A stretch of DNA of 30,378 nt, from the NCBI GenBank assembly GCA_031413635.1, contig JANOFM010000190.1, forward strand, positions 1-30,378, given 5' to 3'. Shown piece after piece: positions 12,772-21,177 of this stretch (position 1 is its first letter; each line of letters starts with the position of its first letter). Under the pieces are notes generated by a model, which worked only from the letters and a program-made list of their open reading frames with translations, searched no databases and was not told the origin of the DNA. Origin of the DNA: SZUA-430 sp031413635. GTDB taxonomy: Bacteria > Pseudomonadota > Alphaproteobacteria > Micropepsales > Micropepsaceae. Both the position numbers and the translations under genes were made by a program.

Positions 12772-13245
12772 ATGGAAAAAATACCAATGACCGCCCCGGG
12801 CTTCGCCGCCCTCGAAGCCGAAGTCAAACACCTGAAATCGGTGGAACGCCCCGCCGTAATCCGCTCGATTTCCGAAGCGCGTGCCCACGGCGACCTGTCG
12901 GAAAACGCCGAGTATCATTCGGCCAAGGAACGCCAAAGTTTCATCGAGGGCCGCGTCATGGAACTCGAAGACAAAATCTCGCGCGCCCAGGTGATCGACG
13001 TTGCGAAACTCTCCGGCAAGGTGGTGAAGTTCGGCGCGACGGTGACGCTGATCGACGAAGACACCGATCAAAAGGCCAAGTACCAAATCGTCGGCGACCT
13101 CGAAGCCGACTTCGCCAAGGGCCGCATCTCGATCTCCTCGCCCTTGGCCCGCGCCCTGATCGGAAAATCCTCCGGCGACAGAGCGGAAGTCAACACGCCC
13201 TCGGGCGGCCGCTCGTACGAAATTACGAAGGTGGAATTCAAGTAG
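12772..13245 (+). CDS. greA: Transcription elongation factor GreA
   Basis: GreA rescues backtracked RNA polymerase by stimulating transcript cleavage through the secondary channel. The 157-residue protein has the N-terminal coiled coil (about 8-75) whose tip carries the conserved acidic residues D41 and E44 in HGDLSENAEYHSAKE, and the C-terminal FKBP-like domain (about 80-157) with SPLARALIGKSSGDRAEV and SYEITKV. Length is typical of the family. The start is ATG 12772; an ATG at 12787 is possible but would shorten the first helix. It is a monocistronic gene by appearance, with its own promoter and leader. Confidence 0.95.
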   Translation: MEKIPMTAPGFAALEAEVKHLKSVERPAVIRSISEARAHGDLSENAEYHSAKERQSFIEGRVMELEDKISRAQVIDVAKLSGKVVKFGATVTLIDEDTDQKAKYQIVGDLEADFAKGRISISSPLARALIGKSSGDRAEVNTPSGGRSYEITKVEFK

Positions 13246-13299
13246 CCTGTGGTGCGTACAAACAGGCAAAGGGCGGCCGATTGTGCCGCCTTTGCTGTT

Positions 13300-13773
13300 T
13301 CAAACCTCGACCGGCACGCCGGGCTCGCGCTTCGACGGCCTGATCGTCAGCGCCGTTTTGACCGAGGCCACGTTCTTGGCCGCGGTCAGTTTCTCGGTGA
13401 CGAAACTCTGCCATTCGCTCAGATCCCGCGCCGCGCATTTGAGCACAAAGTCGGTTTCGCCCGACATCATGTAGCACTCCCGCACGATCGGCCATTCGCC
13501 GACCTGCGTCTCGAAGGCACGCAAATCGGGCTCGGCTTGGCTGTTAAGGCCCACGAAGGCGAACGCCATCACTTCGTAGCCCAGAACCTTGGGGTCCAGA
13601 TCCGCGTGATAGCCGCGGATGAACCCCGCTTGCTCCAGCGCGCGCACCCGCCGTAAACAGGGTGGTGCCGAAATCTTGGCCCGCTGCGACAACTCCACGT
13701 TGGTGATGCGGCCTTCGGCCTGAAGCTCGTGGAGGATCCGCCGGTCGATAGCGTCGAGTTTGATGCGCTGCAT
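13300..13773 (-). CDS. Lrp/AsnC-family transcriptional regulator
   Basis: This 157-residue protein has an N-terminal helix-turn-helix (LDAIDRRILHELQAEGRITNVELSQR, PCLRRVRALEQAGFIRGY) and a C-terminal RAM effector-binding domain (about 70-150; ECYMMSGETDFVLKC). Lrp proteins assemble into octamers and respond to amino acids. The start is ATG 13773, in line with the family N-terminus; more upstream codons would run into the divergent gene. It faces the ELM1-like gene across a 94-bp region that probably holds both promoters. In rhizobia an Lrp gene also sits near trxB and lsrB, so this placement looks conserved. Its targets are unknown. Confidence 0.92.
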   Translation of the reverse strand: MQRIKLDAIDRRILHELQAEGRITNVELSQRAKISAPPCLRRVRALEQAGFIRGYHADLDPKVLGYEVMAFAFVGLNSQAEPDLRAFETQVGEWPIVRECYMMSGETDFVLKCAARDLSEWQSFVTEKLTAAKNVASVKTALTIRPSKREPGVPVEV

Positions 13774-13867
13774 GCCCGATCCGAATTGGGTCAGATTATT
13801 TCGTGCGAGCGTTCTACCCCGGTTGGCGTTAGGTTTCAGCAATAAAATTACGGGATCGCGAAATACT

Positions 13868-14836
13868 GTGAATGAACCAGCCGTGGAAAACGTCACCTGG
13901 GCAATAACCGACGGCCGCGCCGGCATGGCCGGCCAAGCACGCGGTTTGGCCGACGCCCTCGGCCTGCCGGTCGTGGTCAAATCCGTTCACCCACGCCTTC
14001 CCTGGACGGTCTTGCCGGTCGCACACTGGCCGTTTCCCTTTGCCTCACTGGCGGTCCGCAGCGATCGTTTGCAGCCTCCCTGGCCCCGCCTCGCCATCGG
14101 TTGCGGTTGGCGCGCGATCCCCTACATCCTGGCAATAAAACGCGCTTCGGCCGGGCGCACGTTTACCATCCAACTTCAACACCCGCGCATCGAGCCCAAA
14201 CACTTCGATCTTGTCGTGCCGCCCGAACACGATGGCTTGAGCGGTGCGAATGTCGTCGCGATCGTCGGTAGCCCTAACAGCGTGACGCGCGCCAAACTCG
14301 ACCGTTCGGCGCAAAAGTGGTCGATGCAATTTGCCAATCTCCCCAAGCCGAGCGTCGCGGTGCTCATCGGCGGGGCCAGCAAATCCCATCGCTTCACCGA
14401 CGACGACGCCCGACAGCTTGCCGGACAATTGAAGGACCTCGCCGCGCAGGGCGTCTCCATCATGGCGACGACCTCGCGACGCACCGGAGAATCTCAAACG
14501 CGCATCATTCGGGCCGCGCTCGCAGATACCGGCGCCTATGTGTGGAATGGTCACGGCGACAATCCCTATTTCGGCTTGCTCGCGCTCTGCGATGCGATTC
14601 TGGTGACATCGGAATCGACGAACATGGTCGTCGAGGCGGCAGCGACGGGAAAACCGGTCTACGTCGTCGATATCCCCGGCGGCGATCCGAAATTCGACCG
14701 CCTGCATGCAAGCTTGAGAGACCGAGGAATTGCTCGGCCCTTTGCCGGCAAAATCGAGCAATGGACCTACCCGCCGTTGAACGAAACGGAGCGTGTGGCC
14801 CAGATAATCCGCGGCAAAGCCGGCCTATCCCCTTGA
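13868..14836 (+). CDS. ELM1-like (DUF1022) protein
   Basis: This 322-residue protein matches the bacterial relatives of plant mitochondrial fission protein ELM1: the N-terminal TWAITDGRAGMAGQARGLADALG, QLQHPRI, FDLVVPPEHDG, VLIGGASKSHRF, then NPYFGLLALCDAILVTSESTNMVVEAAATGKPVYV. The fold is GT-B glycosyltransferase-like, with the late EST-N-E-A motif in the position of a nucleotide-sugar site. The bacterial function is not established. I chose GTG 13868 because the conserved part starts just after it and earlier codons overlap the Lrp start; GTG 13883 is an alternative. trxB follows on the same strand but appears to have its own promoter. Confidence 0.85.
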   Translation: MNEPAVENVTWAITDGRAGMAGQARGLADALGLPVVVKSVHPRLPWTVLPVAHWPFPFASLAVRSDRLQPPWPRLAIGCGWRAIPYILAIKRASAGRTFTIQLQHPRIEPKHFDLVVPPEHDGLSGANVVAIVGSPNSVTRAKLDRSAQKWSMQFANLPKPSVAVLIGGASKSHRFTDDDARQLAGQLKDLAAQGVSIMATTSRRTGESQTRIIRAALADTGAYVWNGHGDNPYFGLLALCDAILVTSESTNMVVEAAATGKPVYVVDIPGGDPKFDRLHASLRDRGIARPFAGKIEQWTYPPLNETERVAQIIRGKAGLSP

Positions 14837-14864
14837 GGTAAACCGCGCGTGATCGGCCCTGCAC

Positions 14865-14894
14865 TTGCAGCCGGGGTTTGCTCATCCCTATATG
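14865..14894 (+). promoter_or_regulatory. Candidate trxB promoter
   Basis: TTGCAG (14865-14870), 18 bp, TATATG (14889-14894) lies just upstream of trxB and predicts transcription from about 14901. This would exclude the earlier in-frame start at 14892 for trxB. Confidence 0.45.
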
Positions 14895-14939
14895 GCCCAA
14901 AGAGGAGCGCGGCGCTTCGGCCCGCGAATGTCATTGCGC

Positions 14940-15905
<966 letters not shown>

Positions 15906-15921
15906 TGCGCTTGGGCTTCCG

Positions 15922-16815
15922 ATGACGATGGATCTCGACAGACTGCGTGTGTTCCACGCGGTCGCGACGGCCGGCAGCCTGACCCATGCGGGCGAACAGC
16001 TCGACCTCAGCCAATCGGCCGCCAGCCGCCAAATCAGCGCGCTGGAAGAAGAACTCAAAGTCCAGCTTTTCTCGCGCCACGCGCGCGGCTTGATCCTGAC
16101 CGAACAAGGCGAACGTCTTTACGAGACGACGAAACAGATTTTCGAGCAACTTCAGCGTACGACGGACGACCTGCTCGACAGCCGCGAGGCGCCGCGCGGC
16201 GACTTGCGCGTGACCGCAACCATCGGCATCGGCTCATACTGGCTGGCGCCGCGGCTGCGCAAATTCACCGACCTATATCCCGACATTCGCGTTCATCTGA
16301 TTCTGCACGACGGCGAACTCGACCTCATCCATCGCGAGGCCGACGTCGCGCTGCGCATGCGCCAGCCCGTCCAAGCCGACCTGATTCAGCGCAAGCTGTT
16401 CGACGTGCACTATCATGTTTACGGCTCGCCCGATTACGTTGCCCGCAAGCAGGAGCCCAACGGCATCGGCGATCTCGACCGCCACAACGTCATCGTCTAC
16501 GGCGAAGCGCCGTCGGAGTTGAGCAAGGTCAATTGGTTGGCCGAAGTCGGGCGCAAGTCCGGCGACCCGCGCCCGGCGGCCCTTTACGTCAACAACATCA
16601 TTGCCATGGGCAAGGCGATCGAAATGGGCATCGGCATCGGCGCGCTGCCCGATTATTTCGCGTACATGAACGACAAGCTCGTGCGTTTGATGTGCGATAC
16701 GCCGGGACCGAATTACGAGGTTTACTTGTGTTATCCTGAATCGCTGCGCGGCTTGAAACGCGTCGCCGTTTTCAGGGATTTCCTCGTATCACAAGCCCGC
16801 GATTGGGCATTTTAG
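15922..16815 (+). CDS. lsrB: LysR-family regulator, LsrB/VtlR type
   Basis: This 297-residue protein has the LysR winged helix-turn-helix (about 4-62; RVFHAVATAGSLTHAGEQL, LSQSAASRQISALEEEL, RHARGLILTEQG) and a substrate-binding domain. The signature matches LsrB of rhizobia and VtlR of Brucella, which act in oxidative-stress and sRNA control; the symbol is by resemblance and position. It starts 16 bp after the trxB stop, so the two are probably co-transcribed. Only two Cys are present (C258, C270), in different positions from the redox-responsive Cys reported for LsrB. A candidate sRNA gene follows directly. Confidence 0.8.
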   Translation: MTMDLDRLRVFHAVATAGSLTHAGEQLDLSQSAASRQISALEEELKVQLFSRHARGLILTEQGERLYETTKQIFEQLQRTTDDLLDSREAPRGDLRVTATIGIGSYWLAPRLRKFTDLYPDIRVHLILHDGELDLIHREADVALRMRQPVQADLIQRKLFDVHYHVYGSPDYVARKQEPNGIGDLDRHNVIVYGEAPSELSKVNWLAEVGRKSGDPRPAALYVNNIIAMGKAIEMGIGIGALPDYFAYMNDKLVRLMCDTPGPNYEVYLCYPESLRGLKRVAVFRDFLVSQARDWAF

Positions 16816-16829
16816 CGCTTCCCACCACC

Positions 16830-16858
16830 TTGAGACCACGCGCCTCGCTTCCTATCTG
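16830..16858 (+). promoter_or_regulatory. Promoter of the candidate small RNA
   Basis: TTGAGA (16830-16835), 17 bp, TATCTG (16853-16858) forms a clear sigma-70 promoter beginning 15 bp after the LysR stop codon. Transcription would start near 16865. Confidence 0.55.
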
Positions 16859-16864
16859 AATATT

Positions 16865-17006
16865 ACCGGGGCGGTCTCCCCCAGACACTCTCCCGGCGCC
16901 AGGAACACCCCTCCCTGGCAATGAGCCGCCGATGCTTCCCCCAAGGCACCGGCTAGGCGTAACGAAGCCGGACCGCTCAACAACCCGAGCGGTCCGGCTT
17001 TCTATT
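16865..17006 (+). ncRNA. Candidate small non-coding RNA, about 140 nt
   Basis: A promoter upstream and a strong intrinsic terminator at the end bracket about 140 nt with no convincing ORF. The 5' part folds: GGCGG-U-CUC (16870-16878) pairs with GAGCCGCC (16923-16930), enclosing a hairpin of GCCAGG (16898-16903) with CCTGGC (16914-16919). C-rich single-stranded or loop segments carry CTCCC at 16876, 16890 and 16911, the anti-Shine-Dalgarno type of motif used by several alphaproteobacterial sRNAs. I could not match it to 6S, SRP or tmRNA. It lies directly after an LsrB/VtlR-type regulator, a family known to control sRNAs. Confidence 0.5.
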
Positions 17007-17007
17007 T
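16966..17007 (+). terminator. Strong intrinsic terminator
   Basis: A perfect 13-bp stem (16966-16978 with 16987-16999, AGCCGGACCGCTC and its complement) closes an 8-nt loop and is followed by TTCTATTT on the plus strand. The opposite strand lacks a T-run, so it acts for plus-strand transcripts: the candidate sRNA and any read-through from trxB-LysR. Confidence 0.85.
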
Positions 17008-17241
17008 GCAGCCCGAGGGCCTCAGCACGCGCTTGCTCGATGCCGGCGATTTCGCCAAGAATTTCGCATTGCGCGTCGGACGAGGCGCCAAGTCGCCGCG
17101 GCAATTGGGACAAGCGCCCTTCAGCACGCGCGTCGCGCAATCGTCGCAGAACGTGCACTCGAACGAGCAGATCATCGCCCCCGATTGCGTCGGCGGCAAA
17201 TCGCGATCGCAGCATTCGCAGTTTGGTCTCAATTCAAGCAT
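17002..17241 (-). CDS. DUF1272 small zinc-ribbon-like protein
   Basis: This 79-residue protein starts MLELRPNCECCDRDLPP and contains AMICSFECTFCDDCATRVL and ACPNCRGDL, the DUF1272 signature. The paired cysteines (CECC, FECTFCDDC, CPNC) suggest two bound zinc ions. The function is unknown. The ATG at 17241 overlaps the stop of the preceding fRMsr gene (ATGCTTGA), so it is translationally coupled as the last gene of the msr operon. Position suggests a role in redox or damage responses, but nothing in the sequence proves it. It ends right at the edge of the strong terminator of the opposite strand. Confidence 0.85.
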   Translation of the reverse strand: MLELRPNCECCDRDLPPTQSGAMICSFECTFCDDCATRVLKGACPNCRGDLAPRPTRNAKFLAKSPASSKRVLRPSGCK

Positions 17242-17728
17242 CGCGCAAATCCGTAGCTGCAACAAAAAAAATGGCCAACCGTTCGAATGCAACGCGATCG
17301 TCCTCGTCGAACCTGGCAAACAGAGGACTGTCGAGATCGAGCACGCCGCGAACGACGCCGTTCTTGATCAGCGGCACGACCAATTCGGAATTCGATGCCG
17401 AATCGCAGGCGATATGGCCGGGAAACGCATGGACATCGTCGACCAGGATGGACGCGCGCGTCGCCGCCGCTGTCCCGCACACGCCCTTACCCATCGCGAT
17501 ACGAACGCAGGCCGGCTTGCCCTGAAAGGGCCCCAACACCAACTCGCCGCCCTTCAAGAAGTAAAACCCCGCCCAATTGAGATCGGGCACCAGCGTCCAA
17601 ATCAGCGCAGCGATATTCGCGGCATTGGCGATCAGGTCGCGCTCGCCCTCGAGTAGCCCGCGCGCCTGACGCGCGAGCTCGTCATGGATTTCGGCTTTGC
17701 TGCCCGAGAGTTTTTCGACGGCGAACAT
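17234..17728 (-). CDS. msrC: Free methionine-(R)-sulfoxide reductase (GAF type)
   Basis: This 164-residue GAF-domain enzyme reduces the R-epimer of free methionine sulfoxide. The three cysteines used by the family are in place: C74, C84 (GKGVCGTAA) and C108 (HIACDSASNSELVVPL), spaced exactly as in the E. coli protein. NWAGFYFL and LDLDSPLFARFDEDD are further family motifs. It acts in the cytoplasm and has no signal peptide. I chose the ATG at 17728 because MFAVEKL is where the family sequence begins. It sits 8 bp after the msrA stop and overlaps the next gene, forming one operon with MsrB and MsrA. Confidence 0.93.
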   Translation of the reverse strand: MFAVEKLSGSKAEIHDELARQARGLLEGERDLIANAANIAALIWTLVPDLNWAGFYFLKGGELVLGPFQGKPACVRIAMGKGVCGTAAATRASILVDDVHAFPGHIACDSASNSELVVPLIKNGVVRGVLDLDSPLFARFDEDDRVAFERLAIFFVAATDLRDA

Positions 17729-17736
17729 ACACGCTC

Positions 17737-18408
17737 TCAGTGAGTGCCGCCGAACGCCTCCTTGCCCCAAAGCTCTTCAAGGCGTGCGTCGCGACCGCAG
17801 TTGAACCGATAGAAATTATAGCGCACCGGGTTGGTTTTGTAATAATCCTGATGATACGCCTCGGCCGCATAAAATGGCCCCGCCGCCGCGATCTCGGTCA
17901 CGATCGGTTGCTTGAACCGTCCCGATTTATCGAGCGCCGCCTTCGACGCTTGCGCCGCCCTCATCTGAGCCTCGCTCGTCGTGAAGATCGCGGTGCGGTA
18001 TTGATTGCCGTAGTCGCAAAACTGCGCCTCCCGCGTCAGCGGATCGACATTGCGCCAAAACACATAAAGCAGCTTGTCGTAGCTCACGCGTTTCGGATCG
18101 AACACGATCTTCACCGCCTCGGCATGACCGCTGTCGCCGGAGGACACTTCGTTATAGCTCGGCTTGGCCTTCGCGCCTCCGATATAGCCTGACGTCGTCG
18201 AGATCACGCCCGCCACCTTGTCGAAATCGGATTCGACGCACCAAAAACATCCGCCGGCAAAGATCGCGACCTCCGTGCCGGGCGCCACCGCCGCCGGCGC
18301 TTCGGCACGCGCGCCGGGAACCGAGTGTTCCACCCGCAAACCGAACACGGCAAGGCCCGCGACCGCCGCGAGCGTCAACACTCGCACAACGCCGAAAGTC
18401 CGTTTCAT
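17737..18408 (-). CDS. msrA: Exported peptide methionine (S)-sulfoxide reductase
   Basis: MsrA reduces S-methionine sulfoxide in proteins. The 223-residue product has the active-site motif GGCFWCVE with C54 and C57, GYIGGAKAKPSYNEVSSGDSGHAEAV and YHQDYY. An N-terminal hydrophobic segment (about 8-24) followed by small residues near AEA at 35-37 indicates a Sec signal peptide, so the enzyme should be periplasmic or membrane-tethered, which is unusual next to the common cytoplasmic form. It lies 12 bp after msrB and 8 bp before the GAF-type enzyme. A C-terminal Cys (FNCGRDARLEEL) may serve as the resolving residue. Confidence 0.95.
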   Translation of the reverse strand: MKRTFGVVRVLTLAAVAGLAVFGLRVEHSVPGARAEAPAAVAPGTEVAIFAGGCFWCVESDFDKVAGVISTTSGYIGGAKAKPSYNEVSSGDSGHAEAVKIVFDPKRVSYDKLLYVFWRNVDPLTREAQFCDYGNQYRTAIFTTSEAQMRAAQASKAALDKSGRFKQPIVTEIAAAGPFYAAEAYHQDYYKTNPVRYNFYRFNCGRDARLEELWGKEAFGGTH

Positions 18409-18420
18409 CTGATCCGCCGT

Positions 18421-18906
18421 TCAGGCCGAGGCCGGTTTGAATTTCATCGCAACGCCGTTCATGCAGTAGCGCAAACCCGTAGGCGCCGGCCCGTCCTCGA
18501 ACACATGGCCCAAATGCCCGCCGCAGCGCCGGCAATGCACTTCGGTCCGTGTTGAAAAGAACGAGGTGTCGACCGACGTGCCGATCGCCTTCGGCAGTGG
18601 TTGCCAAAAACTCGGCCAACCAGTGCCGCTGTCGTATTTGGCGGCCGAGGAATACAGCGCCAAATCGCAGCCGGCACAATGAAACATGCCGTTGCGCTTT
18701 TCATCGTCGAGCGCACTGGTTCCCGCGCGTTCCGTGCCGTGATCGCGCAAGACATAGAACTGCGCAGGCGTCAAAATCCGCCGCCATTCGCCTTCGCTCT
18801 TGGTGACCTCGAATTTGGCGCCGCTCGCCGCTTGCGAGCGCGAAAGCCCGAATGCAGCGCCCAAAGCGGCCACGCCACCGCCCATCAGAATTCGACGATC
18901 GACCAT
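18421..18906 (-). CDS. msrB: Exported peptide methionine (R)-sulfoxide reductase
   Basis: MsrB reduces R-methionine sulfoxide in proteins. The 161-residue protein carries zinc ligands C77, C80 (CAGC) and C125, C128 (CRRC), and the catalytic C148 in TGLRYCMNG, after GTGWPSFW and GGHLGHVFEDGP. The N-terminus MVDRRILMGGGVAALGAAFG has a twin-arginine-like RR followed by a hydrophobic stretch, suggesting Tat export; the RR lies close to the start and the motif is not perfect. Start ATG 18906 has AGGAG at good distance. It heads the msrB-msrA-msrC-DUF1272 operon, about 100 bp after the EF-G-like gene. Confidence 0.95.
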   Translation of the reverse strand: MVDRRILMGGGVAALGAAFGLSRSQAASGAKFEVTKSEGEWRRILTPAQFYVLRDHGTERAGTSALDDEKRNGMFHCAGCDLALYSSAAKYDSGTGWPSFWQPLPKAIGTSVDTSFFSTRTEVHCRRCGGHLGHVFEDGPAPTGLRYCMNGVAMKFKPASA

Positions 18907-19009
18907 GAGGAAACTCCTGTTGCCGCGGGTTGATACGCGCGCGAAGACCCCACGGACCAATCACGGAGGCGCGAGGAGGCACAAGGCCCCTCGCCCAAAG
19001 TGGCAAAGC

Positions 19010-21064
19010 TCAGGCCGCGTGCGCCTGCGCCCGGGTCGCAACCGCTTGTTCCGCCAACTTGCCAGTCAATTCGGCAAGATGATCGAACTTGTAAGTGAAC
19101 GTAGATGCCCCCTGCGTCGCCGAACGCAGTTCGATGATGAAATGCTGCAGCTCGGATTCCGGAATATACGCCTGCACCGCATCCCAACCCGGCCACCCCG
19201 GCCGCCCGTCGAACCCGAGCAGCTGCCCGCGCTTGCCGGTGATGATCTGATTGATCCGCGAGGTGTGATCGGCCGGTGTATAGACCTCGACCGCCATGAC
19301 CGGTTCCAGCAACACCGGCGAGCAATTGACCATGCCCTCCGACATGCCGACGCGCGCCGCCATCTGAAACGCCGCGTCGCTCGAATCGACGCTGTGATAG
19401 CTGCCGTCGGTCAACGTCACCGCGACGTCGACGACCGGAAAGCCGAGCGGCCCCTTGTGCAAATAATCGCGTACACCTTTCTCGACCGAGGGGATGAATT
19501 GGCGCGGCACCACGCCACCCGAAATCTTGTCGATGAACTCGAAGCCGGCGCCGCGCGGTTGCGGCTTTATTTGGATGACGATGTCGCCGAACTGCCCGTG
19601 CCCGCCGGATTGTTTCTTATGCCGCCCGCGCTGCTCGGTCGGTTTTCGGATCGTCTCGCGATAGCCGACATGCGGCAGGCCGGTCGTAAGCTTCAGGCCG
19701 AACTTGCGCTCGGTCCGCGCCAGCGCCGTTTTCAAATGCACCTCGCCCTGGCCCGCCAAAACCGACTCGTGCATCTCGGCCACTTGCTCGAAAAAGATAC
19801 CGGGATCTTCTTCGCGCAACTTGGCGATCGCACTCGACAATTTGACGTCGTCGTTCCGGTTCGCCGCCTTGATCGACATTTTGTAGACTGGCGGCAAAAC
19901 CTCGGCCCGCTTGAGCGGCTTGATCGCCCGCGGTGCCGCCAGCGTGTCGCCGGTATGCGCCTTTTCCAACCGTCCGATGGCAACAAGATCGCCGGCGCCG
20001 GCGCCCGGTATCTTCGTCGGCTTGTCGCCTTGCATGGAAAACAGACCGGAGACGCGCTCCTCGCTGCCTTCGCTGTTCGACAACGTCGCGCCGTCCTTCA
20101 AAATGCCGCGCAACACCCGCGCCAACGACAGCTTGCCGCCCGCCGCGTGGAACGTCTTGACGACCTGAACCACCGGATCGTCGGCGGCGCCTTCAAGCCC
20201 TTGCCGTTTCGCCGTGCGCCCTACATCGGGAACTTCATGGCGCAACGCCTTGAGCAGACGCCGCACGCCGTTGTCGCGCTCGGCCGAACCCAGCAGCACC
20301 GGCACGATCAAACCGTCGGCCAGCTCGCGCGCCAGGTCGGCGAATATCTCGTCGCGCGGCGGCTCGATATCCGACAACAATTCTTCCATCAAGTGATCGT
20401 CGTAGTCGGCGAGCTTTTCCAGCATTTGATAGCGCGCTTCGTGCTCGCGGTCGGTCATGTCGGAGGGAATGGACACCACCTCCGACGCCGCGTGCTCGCG
20501 ATAAACGAAGGCGCGCTCCAGCGCCAGATCGACGAAGCCGGTGACGACCCCGTCCTTCCAGATCGGAACTTGCCGCAAAACCAGCGGCCGAACCGACGCC
20601 GGCTGCAGCGCCGCGAGCAGATCGCGAATGCGCCCCTGCGCCTTGTCGACTTTGTTGATGAACAGGAAGTGCGGGATGCCGAGATCCGAGAGCCGCTTCA
20701 ACAGCGGCTGCAACAGCGCGGCCTTGGCCGGATCGGGCTCGGCGACTACGACGGCCGCGTCCACCCCCGTCAAGGCATTTAAGGTTTCCTGCTGAAATTC
20801 GATCGAGCCCGGACAATCGAGAAAACTGAAATGGTCGTCGAGAAAGAGGGCGGTTGCGGCCGAGATTTCGACGCTCATCACCCGCTCGCGCGCTTCCGGC
20901 GATGCGTCGCCGACGGTGTTCTTCTGGGCCTGGCTGCCTTTGCGCGTGATGGCGCCGGTCGCCCACAACATGCTTTCGAGCAGCGTGGTCTTGCCGCTGC
21001 CCTGAGGTCCGACCAGGGCCACGCAACGCGGCCCATGTCCCCCCTTTCCGTTCTTGTCTGCCAT
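19010..21064 (-). CDS. EF-G-like translational GTPase (EF-G paralogue)
   Basis: This 684-residue protein has the EF-G domain order: GTPase domain with P-loop GPQGSGKT (19-26), G3 DCPG (83-86) and NKVD (137-140), then domain II, III, IV (HKKQSGGHGQFGDI) and V. It differs from true EF-G in G3: the usual DTPGH is DCPGS, so the catalytic His is a Ser, and the Thr of G2 is hard to place. This pattern belongs to the EF-G-like subgroup found beside a normal fusA in alphaproteobacteria; its role is not established. Start ATG 21064 follows AGGGAG. The gene is intact and not likely the sole EF-G. Confidence 0.88.
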   Translation of the reverse strand: MADKNGKGGHGPRCVALVGPQGSGKTTLLESMLWATGAITRKGSQAQKNTVGDASPEARERVMSVEISAATALFLDDHFSFLDCPGSIEFQQETLNALTGVDAAVVVAEPDPAKAALLQPLLKRLSDLGIPHFLFINKVDKAQGRIRDLLAALQPASVRPLVLRQVPIWKDGVVTGFVDLALERAFVYREHAASEVVSIPSDMTDREHEARYQMLEKLADYDDHLMEELLSDIEPPRDEIFADLARELADGLIVPVLLGSAERDNGVRRLLKALRHEVPDVGRTAKRQGLEGAADDPVVQVVKTFHAAGGKLSLARVLRGILKDGATLSNSEGSEERVSGLFSMQGDKPTKIPGAGAGDLVAIGRLEKAHTGDTLAAPRAIKPLKRAEVLPPVYKMSIKAANRNDDVKLSSAIAKLREEDPGIFFEQVAEMHESVLAGQGEVHLKTALARTERKFGLKLTTGLPHVGYRETIRKPTEQRGRHKKQSGGHGQFGDIVIQIKPQPRGAGFEFIDKISGGVVPRQFIPSVEKGVRDYLHKGPLGFPVVDVAVTLTDGSYHSVDSSDAAFQMAARVGMSEGMVNCSPVLLEPVMAVEVYTPADHTSRINQIITGKRGQLLGFDGRPGWPGWDAVQAYIPESELQHFIIELRSATQGASTFTYKFDHLAELTGKLAEQAVATRAQAHAA

Positions 21065-21177
21065 GAGGTCGCTCCCTAAAAGCCCGGGGGCGCAACCAAC
21101 GCGAAAGGCACGCCCTAGACGAAACCGGGCGCCCTCACGTTTCAACGGAATGGCCCGAAGCGCAAGCGAAAAAGCGC

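Noticed and set aside
16865..17006. Assigning the candidate RNA to 6S, SRP or tmRNA
   Set aside because: The hallmark sequences of these RNAs (the SRP GGAA loop region, tRNA-like ends, the 6S bubble) are not visible.
18969..18993. GCGAGG/CCTCGC hairpin between the EF-G-like gene and msrB
   Set aside because: Short stem, long loop and no T-run on either strand.
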